From DASUFF01 sp036274695 (GTDB taxonomy: Bacteria > UBA10199 > JACPAL01 > GCA-016699445), in contig DASUFF010000017.1 of assembly GCA_036274695.1 (NCBI GenBank), positions 1 through 30,831 of the forward strand: 30,831 nt of DNA, given 5' to 3'. Position 1 is the first letter of the stretch. Each line of letters begins with the position of its first letter. This document shows, piece by piece, positions 14,594-22,546 of this stretch. Under the pieces are notes generated by a model. It did not search any database. It saw nothing but the letters and a program-made list of their open reading frames with translations, and was not told the origin of the DNA. Both the position numbers and the translations under genes were made by a program.

Positions 14594-16308
14594 GCGAGGA
14601 ATTTCTCCATTTGCTGCGTTGAGTAAGTGGTCACGACGTCGCTCTTGGTCATCCAACCCTTCCGGGCGATCCCGACGCCGTAATGATAATGAGAAATCTC
14701 GTTAAGTGCGTGCGCGTCCGGGTTGATCGCCACCTTGACGCCCTTCTCCCGCGCGTAAGGTCCGAGCCGCCAGTCGAGGTCGAAGCGGTAGGGGCTGGCG
14801 TTGATCTCGATCACTTTTCCGAAATCCGCGGCGGCGTCGATCACGCGCCTCATGTCCACTCGATAGCCCTCCCGCGACAGCAGCAAGCGGCCCGTGGAGT
14901 GGCCCAAAATCGTCGTATGCTTGTTCTTCAACGCCTCGATGATCCGGTTCGTCATCTCCTTCTCCGGCATTGTAAACGACGAGTGCACCGAGGCGATGAC
15001 GAAATCGAAACGCTCCAAAATGTCGTCCTTGTAGTCGAGGGAACCGTCGGAAAGGATGTCCGATTCGATCCCCCAGAAGATCCGGATCTTGAAACGCTTG
15101 CGCAGTTTTTGGATTTCCTTCTCCTGCTCCAGAACCCGCTTCGGCTCCATGCCGTGCGCGTAGGCCGCGGTCTGGCTGTGGTCCGAGATGCCGACGTAAT
15201 CGAGGCCCTGTCTTTCCGCCTCGGCGATCATGTCCTCCAGCGTCGCCGTGCCGTCGCTCCAGGTCGAATGGACGTGAAAGACGCCGCGGATGTCGCCGTC
15301 CTTCACGAGGTCCGGAATCTTGTGTTTTTCGGCCGCCTCGATCTCCCCCATCCCCTCGCGGATCTCGGGAGGGATGTAGTCGAGTTTCAGCGCCTTGAAG
15401 ATCTCCGCCTCGCTCATGCACGGGACGGGGATCTCCTTCTTGTCGGTCTCCCGGAACAATCCGTACTCGTTCAGCTTCATGCCCATATCTTGCGCGCGCT
15501 GGCGCATGACGATGTTGTGCTCCTTCGAGCCGGTGAAATAGTGGAGGGCGAAGGGAAACTCTTTCTCCGAAATGACGCGCAGGTCGACCTGAATGCCGGA
15601 CGTCTTCAGCGTGACCGAAGACTTCGTCGGCCCATGGCCCAGAACGGTCTCCACCTCCGGCATCGTCGTAAAGAATTTCATGACGGACTCGGGATTCTTC
15701 GAGCTTACCAAGATATCCAGGTCGCCGATGGTCTCGCGGTGCCTCCTCAAGCTTCCGGCGATCTCACATTCGGAGACCTCTTTCCGCATTTTCAGCTTCT
15801 CCACGAGAGCCGACGCCGCAAGGCAGGCCTCGTCGAAGAGATGCCGCTCCGCGTATTTTTTTTGGTGCTCGATCCCCTCCAGGATCTTCTTTTGGCTTTT
15901 TTCGCCGAACCCTTCCACTTTGGCGATCTTCCCGTCCTTACAGGCCTTCTCGAGCTTTTCCACGGAATCAATCTTCAAGTGATCGAAGAGCGACTTGGCC
16001 TTCTTGGGACCCAGGCCCGGGATGCGCATCATCTCCAGCAGACCGTGTGGCACCTTTTTCTTCAGGTCTTCGTAATATTTGAGCTTGCCGGTGGTGACGA
16101 GGGTCGTGACCTTTTCGACGAGGGCTTCGCCAAAACCGGGAAGGTCGCCTAGTTTTCCGGAGTTGACCAAGGCCGCGACTTCCTCGGTATGGCCTTCGAG
16201 CGTGCGCGCGGCGTTTTGGTAGGCCCTTACTTTAAATGGATTCTCGCCGGTGAGCTCCAAGAGCTCGGCGATCTCGTTTAGGATGCTGACGATTTCGGAT
16301 TTGGTCAC
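14590..16308 (-). CDS. polX: DNA polymerase X with PHP phosphoesterase domain
   Basis: This 572-residue protein has the full bacterial PolX architecture. Helix-hairpin-helix motifs lie near residues 55-60, 95-101 and 132-136. The nucleotidyltransferase site is Gly185-Ser with RR and Asp196-x-Asp198 (GDLDILV), plus Asp242 in VDLR. The C-terminal PHP domain starts at His345-x-His347 (FHVHSTWSDG) with Asp376-His377 (GISDHSQ). PolX fills short gaps in base-excision repair and the PHP domain supplies 3'-5' exonuclease and AP-site processing. The start codon is GTG, with a GGGGGAG ribosome binding site 6 nt upstream that is the outer end of an intergenic repeat. Confidence 0.95.
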   Translation of the reverse strand: MTKSEIVSILNEIAELLELTGENPFKVRAYQNAARTLEGHTEEVAALVNSGKLGDLPGFGEALVEKVTTLVTTGKLKYYEDLKKKVPHGLLEMMRIPGLGPKKAKSLFDHLKIDSVEKLEKACKDGKIAKVEGFGEKSQKKILEGIEHQKKYAERHLFDEACLAASALVEKLKMRKEVSECEIAGSLRRHRETIGDLDILVSSKNPESVMKFFTTMPEVETVLGHGPTKSSVTLKTSGIQVDLRVISEKEFPFALHYFTGSKEHNIVMRQRAQDMGMKLNEYGLFRETDKKEIPVPCMSEAEIFKALKLDYIPPEIREGMGEIEAAEKHKIPDLVKDGDIRGVFHVHSTWSDGTATLEDMIAEAERQGLDYVGISDHSQTAAYAHGMEPKRVLEQEKEIQKLRKRFKIRIFWGIESDILSDGSLDYKDDILERFDFVIASVHSSFTMPEKEMTNRIIEALKNKHTTILGHSTGRLLLSREGYRVDMRRVIDAAADFGKVIEINASPYRFDLDWRLGPYAREKGVKVAINPDAHALNEISHYHYGVGIARKGWMTKSDVVTTYSTQQMEKFLA

Positions 16309-16315
16309 GCGTACT

Positions 16316-16372
16316 CCCCCTCACCCGTCCGCCTCCGGCGGACCGCCCTCTCCCCGATGATCGGAGAGAGGG
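16316..16372 (-). repeat. C-rich intergenic hairpin repeat, copy A
   Basis: The copy starts with CCCCCTCACCC, continues with a perfect 7-bp hairpin GTCCGCC/GGCGGAC (16327-16343) and ends in CCCTCTC / GAGAGGG (16346-16372) with an internal CCGA/TCGG stem. It fills the gap between the DUF559 and polX genes and lends polX its ribosome binding site. It shares the CCCCCTCACCC head and CCCTCTCCCC arm with copies B and C. Confidence 0.75.
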
Positions 16373-16392
16373 CTGGAGAAGCGGCGGTTACG

Positions 16393-16722
16393 TCAGGATT
16401 CTAGAAGGTTGAGGAGTTTAATCAAGATCCGATCACGATCGCTCCGAACGGCTTCGTTGGAGATGCGGATGACTTTGAATTTTCGGCTGTTTAAATACTT
16501 GTCGCGAATCTCATCGTATTGGAGATCGTGACCCACCCCATCCAGCTCAATCACTAGTTTCTTTTCGGGACAGCAGAAATCCGCAATATATTCGCCGATC
16601 GGATGCTGGCGGCGGAATTTGAAGCCGGCGAAGCGCTTGTCCCGAAGGAAGTGCCAAAACTCCTTTTCTTCCGGAGTTTGATTCTTTCTTAACTCGCGGG
16701 CTTTTTGGACGACGTCGCTCAT
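16393..16722 (-). CDS. DUF559 domain protein (PD-(D/E)xK-like endonuclease)
   Basis: This 109-residue protein matches the DUF559/Vsr-like fold. An N-terminal helix (ARELRKNQTPEEKEFW) precedes the 'KFRRQHPIGEYIADF' strand and the putative metal site Asp48 ... Glu59-Leu-Asp61-Gly (VIELDG). The C-terminal 'YLNSRKFKVIRISNEAV' is typical. Activity on DNA is predicted from fold relatives (very-short-patch repair and restriction nucleases), not proven for the family. The ATG at 16722 follows AGGGGG, contributed by repeat copy B; an in-frame GTG at 16734 lies in that repeat. Repeat copies lie on both sides of the gene. Confidence 0.88.
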   Translation of the reverse strand: MSDVVQKARELRKNQTPEEKEFWHFLRDKRFAGFKFRRQHPIGEYIADFCCPEKKLVIELDGVGHDLQYDEIRDKYLNSRKFKVIRISNEAVRSDRDRILIKLLNLLES

Positions 16723-16725
16723 ATT

Positions 16726-16765
16726 CCCCCTCACCCCTACCCCTCTCCCCGACTCTGGAGAGAGG
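16726..16765 (-). repeat. C-rich intergenic hairpin repeat, copy B
   Basis: The head CCCCCTCACCC (16726-16736) is followed by a CTACC spacer and a hairpin CCTCTC (16742-16747) / GAGAGG (16760-16765). Orientation is the same as copy A and opposite to copy C. It lies just upstream of the DUF559 start codon and supplies its ribosome binding site. Confidence 0.75.
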
Positions 16766-16842
16766 AATAAGTTAATTATCGCGTTGCAGTTATTTACAGT
16801 TGTCTGAATGAGTCCATTTTACTTTTCATGAGGGAATTTAGA

Positions 16843-17067
16843 ATGACTGCCAAAGAAATTTTCGAAGAAACAAATGATCTGATTCGTTTTCTCGATGGCT
16901 CTCTCAAAAAATTAGACAGAATTGTCATCAAAAAGGAGCTTGAGACTAACCCAAAGAAATCAGAAAAATACCTGGCAACTGGATCTGCGCTCACATGCAT
17001 GGCTATGGATTCAATGATGCAATCCAGGATTAGATCCACTCTCTCCCCTCATGGGGGAGAGGGTTAG
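16843..17067 (+). CDS. Small hypothetical protein in the AT-rich islet
   Basis: This 74-residue ORF has a strong ribosome binding site (GAGGGA, 7 nt spacing). The product is helical and charged (TAKEIFEETNDLIRFLDGS, then a Lys-rich stretch), with no recognised family. Its base composition is much more AT-rich than all neighbours, which suggests acquisition. The last residues (TLSPHGGEG) are encoded by repeat copy C, so the native C-terminus may have been lost when the repeat arrived. It may be a truncated remnant. Confidence 0.4.
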   Translation: MTAKEIFEETNDLIRFLDGSLKKLDRIVIKKELETNPKKSEKYLATGSALTCMAMDSMMQSRIRSTLSPHGGEG

Positions 17068-17077
17068 GGTGAGGGGG
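17041..17077 (+). repeat. C-rich intergenic hairpin repeat, copy C (inverted)
   Basis: CTCTCCCC (17041-17048) pairs perfectly with GGGGAGAG (17054-17061) around a TCATG loop. It is followed by the tail GGTTAGGGTGAGGGGG, the reverse complement of the CCCCCTCACCC head of copies A and B. It overlaps the 3' end of the small ORF and ends 10 bp before the stop codon of the convergent gene at 17088. Confidence 0.75.
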
Positions 17078-17087
17078 AGACTCGGCC

Positions 17088-17546
17088 TCAACTCTCCGGG
17101 AACGTCTCCCGAGCGAACCGCGAGGCGATCGCGGCGTGGTCGAAGGTGAAATAGATTTTGACACGATCGTCCGGGTTGGGGGCCCGGAGAGCGATCAGGG
17201 CGAGGCCGACGCGTGGGTACAGGAATTCCTCGAGGGTCAATGACGTATTGGCGATGTCCGGAACGTGCTCCATCTTGCCGATCAACGCCGCCAATTGACC
17301 GACCTCCTCCTGGGCCTTCCGAGCGAAGGGCCCCTCGATCCTGGTCGCATGCGACTGCAGGATTTCCGTGAAAGTCGCCAGATTATTCCGCGTCCTTTCC
17401 ACGTTGTAGTTTTGGCGGGTGACCGCACAGGCCGAAAAAAGAGGGCTTTTGCCCCCGGGTGTGAAGAGGGAACCCTGGCCCGCCATCGAACTGATGTAGG
17501 CCTGGACGGCGACAAACGAGGCACCCGCGGGGGAGGAGGTCATCAT
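17088..17546 (-). CDS. Hypothetical partner of the MoxR-VWA pair, 152 residues
   Basis: No family is recognised. The protein is soluble, with a helical middle (NNLATFTEILQSHATRIEG and KAQEEVGQLAALIGKMEHV) and a terminal segment containing 'RVKIYFTFDHAAIASRFARETF'. The ATG overlaps the stop codon of the VWA gene as ATGA, so it is the third, translationally coupled gene of the moxR operon. Position suggests an accessory or client of the MoxR-VWA machine. The open frame upstream of 17546 is a shadow of the VWA gene. Confidence 0.65.
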   Translation of the reverse strand: MMTSSPAGASFVAVQAYISSMAGQGSLFTPGGKSPLFSACAVTRQNYNVERTRNNLATFTEILQSHATRIEGPFARKAQEEVGQLAALIGKMEHVPDIANTSLTLEEFLYPRVGLALIALRAPNPDDRVKIYFTFDHAAIASRFARETFPES

Positions 17547-18760
17547 GGACGCGACTCTCGGCCCGCGAACGGAAAAGTTTCGGGAAGAATCGTCCCCCGG
17601 CGCAGTTCGTCCACCGCCTTCGTCAATCCTTCGACGCTTAAAGGGTACATTTTGAAAATTTTCGCGATTGCCTGAATCGTCGGGTGATAATTCCACGTCC
17701 GCTCCGGCTCGGGATTCAACCATACCGATCGCGCGTAATGGCGGCGGATCCTCTTCAACCATTCGATGCCCGGCGTGTCGTTGTGGTCGAAGTAGTCGAT
17801 CGCCCCGCCGACGGCGAAGAGTTCGTACGGGCTCATGCAGGCGTCGCCGACGAAGATGACGTGGAAGGTGTTGCGGAATTTCCGAAAAAGCTCCTCGGTG
17901 GGGATGGCCTCGCGCTGTTCCATGTCGGTGTAGACCTTCGAGTAGACGCAGTTGTGGAAATAGAAATGACGGAAGGCCTTGAAGTGCGTCGAGGAGTGGG
18001 CGGCCGAGAAGAGCGATTCGCACAGGCGGGCGTAAGGGTCCATGCTTCCGCCGACGTCCATCAGGAGCAGGAGCTCCGTCTGGTTCTTCCGGGGCGGTTC
18101 GATCACCAGCTCGATCTCGCCCGCGTTCTTGCAAGTCTTGTCGATCGTCTTCTCGATATTCAACTCGTCTTGGACGCCGACTCGGTCGAGCCGGCGCAAT
18201 CTCTTGAGGGCCACGTTCATCTGGCGGGTGTCGAGGATGCGGTCGTGGCGGTAATTCTCAAAACGCCTCTCCTCCGCGACCTGGATGGCCGACCGGCCCC
18301 CTCCTGGGCCTCCGATGCGAATTCCGGAGGGATGGGAGCCGGAGTGCCCGAATGGCGACGTGCCCCCGGTACCGATCCAATAATTACCGCCGTTGTGCTG
18401 CTCCAGCTGTTCCTGCAAACGCTCCAGAAAGCGTTTGCGCAATTCTTCGAGGTTCAGCGTCTCTGCGTCGGGCGGCAGCTCGGGGCGTTGCGACGGATCG
18501 ACGAAGCGGTTCAACCAATCCAGCAGCTCCTTCTTGATGTCGGTGTCCGCCTCCAAGCCGCCGAAACAAACGAGAAAGGCCTGGTCGAAAAGGTCGTAGA
18601 GGGCCTCGGACTTCACCAGGAGGGAGCGGGCCAGGTAGTAGAAGCGATCGAGGGAGGCTTCGTGGAGGTCGCGCGACAGGGCCTCCATGAGATAGAGCCA
18701 TTCCTGCGTCCCTACAGGGATCTTGAAGGCGCGGAGCGTGTAGAAAAAAGCGAGAAACAT
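17543..18760 (-). CDS. VWA (CoxE-like) domain protein
   Basis: This 405-residue protein has a helical N-terminal region (1-120), a Gly/Ser-rich linker (about 123-157) and a C-terminal von Willebrand A domain. The MIDAS metal site is Asp235-x-Gly-x-Ser239 (LLMDVGGSMD), and FVGDACMSP later in the chain probably contributes another ligand. VWA proteins of this type work with MoxR AAA+ ATPases as chaperones that insert metals or mature large complexes; CoxE with CoxD is the best-studied case. The gene starts 6 bp after the MoxR stop codon. It lacks a clear ribosome binding site, so coupling to moxR is likely. Confidence 0.88.
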   Translation of the reverse strand: MFLAFFYTLRAFKIPVGTQEWLYLMEALSRDLHEASLDRFYYLARSLLVKSEALYDLFDQAFLVCFGGLEADTDIKKELLDWLNRFVDPSQRPELPPDAETLNLEELRKRFLERLQEQLEQHNGGNYWIGTGGTSPFGHSGSHPSGIRIGGPGGGRSAIQVAEERRFENYRHDRILDTRQMNVALKRLRRLDRVGVQDELNIEKTIDKTCKNAGEIELVIEPPRKNQTELLLLMDVGGSMDPYARLCESLFSAAHSSTHFKAFRHFYFHNCVYSKVYTDMEQREAIPTEELFRKFRNTFHVIFVGDACMSPYELFAVGGAIDYFDHNDTPGIEWLKRIRRHYARSVWLNPEPERTWNYHPTIQAIAKIFKMYPLSVEGLTKAVDELRRGTILPETFPFAGRESRP

Positions 18761-18766
18761 GCGGGG

Positions 18767-19603
18767 TCAGTTAAAGCGCGAACGCATCGGCGTGACGCGG
18801 CCCTTGCCGCCGAAGTCCTGCTCCTTCTTGAGCAAAACGCCCAGGAGCGGCACGTCTTCCTGGAGCGCCTTGGCGTCGACGCCCAAGGCCAGCAGGGCGT
18901 GGAGCCAGTCGATCAGCTCCGAGGTGGACGGCTTCTTGGCGAGATTTTGGCGCGCGCGGACTTCGTAGAATTTCTTAAGCGCCGCCTCCACCGTCTTCTT
19001 CTCTAAGTCGGGAAAATGCACCTTCACGATCTTCTTCATCATCTCTTCTTCCGGAAATTCGATGAAGTGGAAGACGCAGCGGCGCAAGAAAGCGTCCGGC
19101 AATTCTTTCTCGGAGTTGGAGGTGATGACGACCATCGGCCGCTGCCGCGCGACGATTTCCTCCCGGGTTTCCGGAATGACGAAACGCATCTCATCCAGCT
19201 CGGCCAGGAGGTCGTTCGGAAATTCCAGATCCGCCTTGTCGATCTCGTCGATCAGCAACACCACGGGTGCCGGCGCCGTGAAGGCTTCTCCCAATTTGCC
19301 GAGCTTGATGTAGTGCTTGATGTCGGACACGTCCCCGCCGCCGAAACGGCTGTCGTTCAAGCGCTGGACCGTGTCGTAGACGTAGAGACCTTCCACCGCC
19401 TTGGTGGTGGACTTGATGTTCCAGCGCAGCAGCGGCCGGCCCAAGGATTCCGCGATGGATTTCGCCAAAAGCGTCTTGCCGGTGCCGGGTTCGCCTTTGA
19501 GGAGAAGGGGGCGACCGATGGAGAGAGAGACGTTGACCACCTCTTGGAGCTCGTCGGAGGCCACATAATCGGCGGTGCCTTTGTAGGCGGTTTTTTGAGT
19601 CAC
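18767..19603 (-). CDS. MoxR family AAA+ ATPase
   Basis: This 278-residue ATPase has Walker A GEPGTGKT (37-44), Walker B VVLLIDE (114-120) followed by IDKAD, and a sensor segment VVITSNSEKELPDAFLRRC with the expected arginines. MoxR ATPases remodel or activate protein complexes together with VWA proteins, and the VWA gene follows at 6 bp. The start is GTG with AGGAG upstream. Target proteins are unknown; no CO-dehydrogenase or similar genes lie in the window. Confidence 0.93.
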   Translation of the reverse strand: MTQKTAYKGTADYVASDELQEVVNVSLSIGRPLLLKGEPGTGKTLLAKSIAESLGRPLLRWNIKSTTKAVEGLYVYDTVQRLNDSRFGGGDVSDIKHYIKLGKLGEAFTAPAPVVLLIDEIDKADLEFPNDLLAELDEMRFVIPETREEIVARQRPMVVITSNSEKELPDAFLRRCVFHFIEFPEEEMMKKIVKVHFPDLEKKTVEAALKKFYEVRARQNLAKKPSTSELIDWLHALLALGVDAKALQEDVPLLGVLLKKEQDFGGKGRVTPMRSRFN

Positions 19604-19636
19604 GTCTTAAGCTCCTATCCGACCCGGGCCTTCCGA

Positions 19637-20863
19637 TCAATACAGGAACTCGACCCCGGCGTCGCGGCCGTTGGCCGTCAGCCGGACCTTTCCGACCATC
19701 ATGGAGAGCTCCTCCCCGCTGGTCGAGAGGGTTACATAGCGGTTAAAACCCCGGTCGCCGACCGACCGGACGCCGTGGGCGAAGACATAAGGCTCATCCC
19801 CGGCTCGGCGGTCTTCGGCCCAGCGCAGAGCGGGGCTCTCGATGGCCTCAAGGGCTGAGGAAAGCCGGTAGCGGCAATTGGGGGTGGCGTTGATGATGCC
19901 GACGTCGTGCCTCTCGCACAGGAGCACGTACCCTCCCAAGCCCATCTGACGATCGATCGATTCGAGGGAGTCCCGATAAGTCCCCGCCCAAAGGATCAGG
20001 GGACCGTGAAAGCGGGCTTCCCCCGAGGCGAGCGAAGAAAGCAAGTGGACGTCCCCCATCGGGAACGAGGGTTGTATTTTCGGCGGGCGCTGTTTCGAGC
20101 GCAGGCGCGTGAACAGGGGTCTCTCCTCGCGGCCGGTGAGTATCACCTCGGCGTCGAACGGCTGCACGCAGTGGTTGAGATATTGAACCAGTCCCAACAG
20201 GGACGGAAACAGCCTCTCCACCTCGTCCACCACACGCGGTTGTCCGGAAATCTGGAGGCGCTCTCCGCGGCGGTTCGCAATCGCGTGAACGGTCAAATCC
20301 TTCCCCCAATAGCGCTTCGGCCTCTGCGGCAACGTGAGTTGAATGCGGAGCGGTTGATGACCCAAGGAATGATGGGTCTCCGCGCGGACGCGAACGGCGT
20401 TTCCGCCGAACTCCGGCTCATCCTCCCCCATCCTCAGGACGCCTTGTCCCGTGACCATGGCGAACGCCCCCATATTCTCGTGAAGAGACAAGATACCGGA
20501 AACGGCGGCTAAGAAACGCTCGCAATCCCGGGTGCGTTGGCCCGGTTGGAGTTGCAGGGCGGAGGCGACGGTCTTCCATTGAGAGACGCCAGCAGCCTCT
20601 AAGAGAGGCGATCCGCGCACAATGATCATCCCTTCCCCGTCGGAGGAGGCGGTCAGGTCATTGAAGGCGCGCCTTAAATCGGTGCGCCGGCAACCTCCGG
20701 TGGCGCGTGGGGGAATCGCCCATGCCGGTGGAAGATCATAGGAAAACGGAGAGTGCCCCTGATGATGAAGAAGGCTGGCATAGGCGACGGCCTCGGTGCC
20801 GTAGAGGGAAGCCTGCGAGAAACCCATCAGGAGCCGCGCATCGAGAACGCCGAGATAACTCAT
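19637..20863 (-). CDS. Hypothetical protein, 408 residues
   Basis: No family is recognised. The product is predicted soluble, without signal peptide. It has a His-rich segment (about residues 31-39, SLLHHQGHSPF), a basic middle (TRLRSKQRPPK) and a beta-rich C-terminus. Third-position GC and an unbroken 1.2-kb frame support coding. It precedes the MoxR gene by 33 bp on the same strand and could belong to the same transcript, but MoxR has its own AGGAG site. The start codon lacks a strong ribosome binding site. Confidence 0.65.
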   Translation of the reverse strand: MSYLGVLDARLLMGFSQASLYGTEAVAYASLLHHQGHSPFSYDLPPAWAIPPRATGGCRRTDLRRAFNDLTASSDGEGMIIVRGSPLLEAAGVSQWKTVASALQLQPGQRTRDCERFLAAVSGILSLHENMGAFAMVTGQGVLRMGEDEPEFGGNAVRVRAETHHSLGHQPLRIQLTLPQRPKRYWGKDLTVHAIANRRGERLQISGQPRVVDEVERLFPSLLGLVQYLNHCVQPFDAEVILTGREERPLFTRLRSKQRPPKIQPSFPMGDVHLLSSLASGEARFHGPLILWAGTYRDSLESIDRQMGLGGYVLLCERHDVGIINATPNCRYRLSSALEAIESPALRWAEDRRAGDEPYVFAHGVRSVGDRGFNRYVTLSTSGEELSMMVGKVRLTANGRDAGVEFLY

Positions 20864-20952
20864 AGAAATCAGTGCATCGCCTAAAACCGGTGAATGTCGT
20901 GGATAAAAATTCCGCCGGAGGAAATCAAGGCCGGTTATGATAGTAGGAAATT

Positions 20953-21465
20953 ATGATCCTTCGCGCTTATCAAGGCAAGTCGCCCAAGATCGACCCCACC
21001 GCCTTCGTCGCCGAGAACGCCGTCATCATCGGCGACGTCGAGATCGGACCCAAGGCCAGCGTCTGGTATAACGTCGTCATCCGAGGCGACGTGAATTTCA
21101 TCCGCATCGGCGAGGAGACCAATATCCAGGACGGCACGGTGGTCCATGCCGAAACCGTCAAGGGTCCGGTGACGATCGGCCGGCGCGTGACAATCGGTCA
21201 CAACGCCATCGTCCACGGCTGTGCGGTCGAGGACGAATGCCTGATCGGCATGGGCGCGATCGTCTTAAGCTATTCCAAGATCGGCAAGGGCTCGGTGGTC
21301 GCGGCGGGCGCGCTGGTGAAGGAGCACGAAATCGTCCCGCCGGGCACCGTCATGGCGGGGCTCCCCGCCAAGCCCAAGGGAACGGTGAGCCCCGAGATGG
21401 CCTTGAGAATCTCCCTCAACTGCGACAGCTACGTGGAATTGGCCGAACAATACCGGAACCCTTAG
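20953..21465 (+). CDS. Gamma-class carbonic anhydrase-like protein
   Basis: This 170-residue left-handed beta-helix protein is built of hexapeptide repeats ('VIIGDVEIGPKASVWYNVVI' and similar). The three zinc-ligand histidines are visible: His65 (GTVVHAE), His83 and His88 (TIGHNAIVHGC). Family members hydrate CO2 or, in YrdA/PaaY types, have weak or different activity. Trimeric and cytosolic by analogy. The ATG is preceded by AGGAA at short spacing. It overlaps the 3' end of the convergent DUF3829 gene by 4 bp. Confidence 0.92.
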   Translation: MILRAYQGKSPKIDPTAFVAENAVIIGDVEIGPKASVWYNVVIRGDVNFIRIGEETNIQDGTVVHAETVKGPVTIGRRVTIGHNAIVHGCAVEDECLIGMGAIVLSYSKIGKGSVVAAGALVKEHEIVPPGTVMAGLPAKPKGTVSPEMALRISLNCDSYVELAEQYRNP

Positions 21466-22520
21466 AATCTTAAGTTGTTCGAATCCCCGATCATCCGGTT
21501 GTAGTTCTCGATGAAGGATTGGGCCTCGCTGCGCGGGTCCTTGCCCTCGTCCAACGCGCGGCGGAGGAACTTGGCCGACGAGGTGAACTCCTTGGCCGAG
21601 CTGATGAAGGCGCTGCCCCAGAAGGTCTTGTCCACTTCGTCCTTGTGGGCGGTGCCGTAGTCGTCGAGAGCTTGGAAGGTCTTCTCGAGTTCGAGGCATT
21701 TCGGCGTGTAGACGTCCTTGGAAACGACGGCACCCTGGCCGGAGGTGTTGATGGTCTTGAGCAAATCCTTGGCGCCCATCAGGAACTTCAAGGTGCCGGC
21801 CTGGAAGCTCTGGCCCTGGGCCTCGAGTTTCGCCAGCTCGCGCTTGTCGAGATCGGCCTTGAGGACATCGACCTCGGCGGTCAGGGTCTTCGCCACCGCG
21901 AAGCATTTTTCGAAGGTGGCGATCAGCTGCGGGTGCATTTCCTTGGCCTTGGCGCACTTGTCGTCCTTGTAGTCCTGCTGGTCGTAATAATCGGAGGCTT
22001 TCTTGACGAGGGGAACGAGCTCGGCGTTGCAGGCGGCCAGGTCTGTGGCGGCCTTCTCCGCGGCGGGCAAGGCGGGCGCGCCCTCGGCGCCGCGCTTGGC
22101 GGCCTTGTTGCAGCGCTCGATCGAGTCGTCGTAGAGCGAGTAGAGGCCGTAGGTGATGTACGGCTCGTTGCAGTTGGGCCCGGACTTGCTGACCCAGGAG
22201 AGATAGCGGTCGTAGCTTTGCTGTGCGCGCGATTGGGAGCGGTTGATGCACTCCACGTAACCGTTCAACTCGTCTTTCAAATCGCGATCCGGATCGCCGG
22301 AGATGGTTTCCTTCACCGCGTTGACGATGGGGTTCTGCGGCGCTTCCGAGGGAGTCGACGGCGTGGGAGCCGAGGGCGGAGGCTGCTTGGAAGACTCCTT
22401 CACCGTCTCTTCGACCTTGCCCTTCACCGCATCGAGCACCGCCTGATCCAGGTGGGCGAGTTTTCCGCATCCCAAACCCACGGCCGCGATGGCCGCCAAC
22501 AACAATCCGGTCTTCTTCAT
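21462..22520 (-). CDS. DUF3829 (YiiG-like) lipoprotein
   Basis: This 352-residue precursor starts with MKKTGLLLAAIAAVGLGC, a signal peptide with an atypical lipobox (Cys18). A Pro/Ser/Thr-rich linker (about 44-62) follows, then a long helical, Lys/Glu-rich domain with scattered Cys and Tyr typical of DUF3829/YiiG proteins. The function is unknown; it probably sits in the periplasm anchored to a membrane. It lies 26 bp behind ilvD on the same strand, but its content gives no link to amino-acid synthesis. Confidence 0.78.
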   Translation of the reverse strand: MKKTGLLLAAIAAVGLGCGKLAHLDQAVLDAVKGKVEETVKESSKQPPPSAPTPSTPSEAPQNPIVNAVKETISGDPDRDLKDELNGYVECINRSQSRAQQSYDRYLSWVSKSGPNCNEPYITYGLYSLYDDSIERCNKAAKRGAEGAPALPAAEKAATDLAACNAELVPLVKKASDYYDQQDYKDDKCAKAKEMHPQLIATFEKCFAVAKTLTAEVDVLKADLDKRELAKLEAQGQSFQAGTLKFLMGAKDLLKTINTSGQGAVVSKDVYTPKCLELEKTFQALDDYGTAHKDEVDKTFWGSAFISSAKEFTSSAKFLRRALDEGKDPRSEAQSFIENYNRMIGDSNNLRF

Positions 22521-22546
22521 GGAACCCCCTTAAGTCGGTTGAAATC

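Larger units (their letters stand above)
16726..17077. mobile_element. Candidate MITE-like unit: AT-rich islet between inverted repeats
   Basis: Copies B and C form near-identical terminal inverted repeats of 24-25 bp: CCCCCTCACCC head, short TA-containing spacer, CTCTCCCC arm. They enclose about 270 bp that are clearly AT-rich compared with the GC-rich surroundings and hold one small ORF. No target-site duplication is obvious at the outer ends and no transposase is inside. It could instead be two independent repeat insertions around a leftover gene fragment. Confidence 0.35.

Noticed and set aside
14683..16152. 489-residue plus-strand open frame opposite polX
   Set aside because: PolX motifs are complete on the minus strand, and the plus-strand product is an Arg/Leu/Val-rich shadow.
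16316..17077. CRISPR array
   Set aside because: The three repeats are in mixed orientation, irregularly spaced and separated by genes; they are hairpin repeats, not direct repeats with spacers.
17684..19006. 440-residue plus-strand open frame across the VWA and MoxR genes
   Set aside because: It spans the junction of two well-supported genes on the other strand and shows no motif.
20936..20941. TATGAT as -10 box of the carbonic anhydrase gene
   Set aside because: No acceptable -35 at the right distance, and the implied start would fall on the ribosome binding site.
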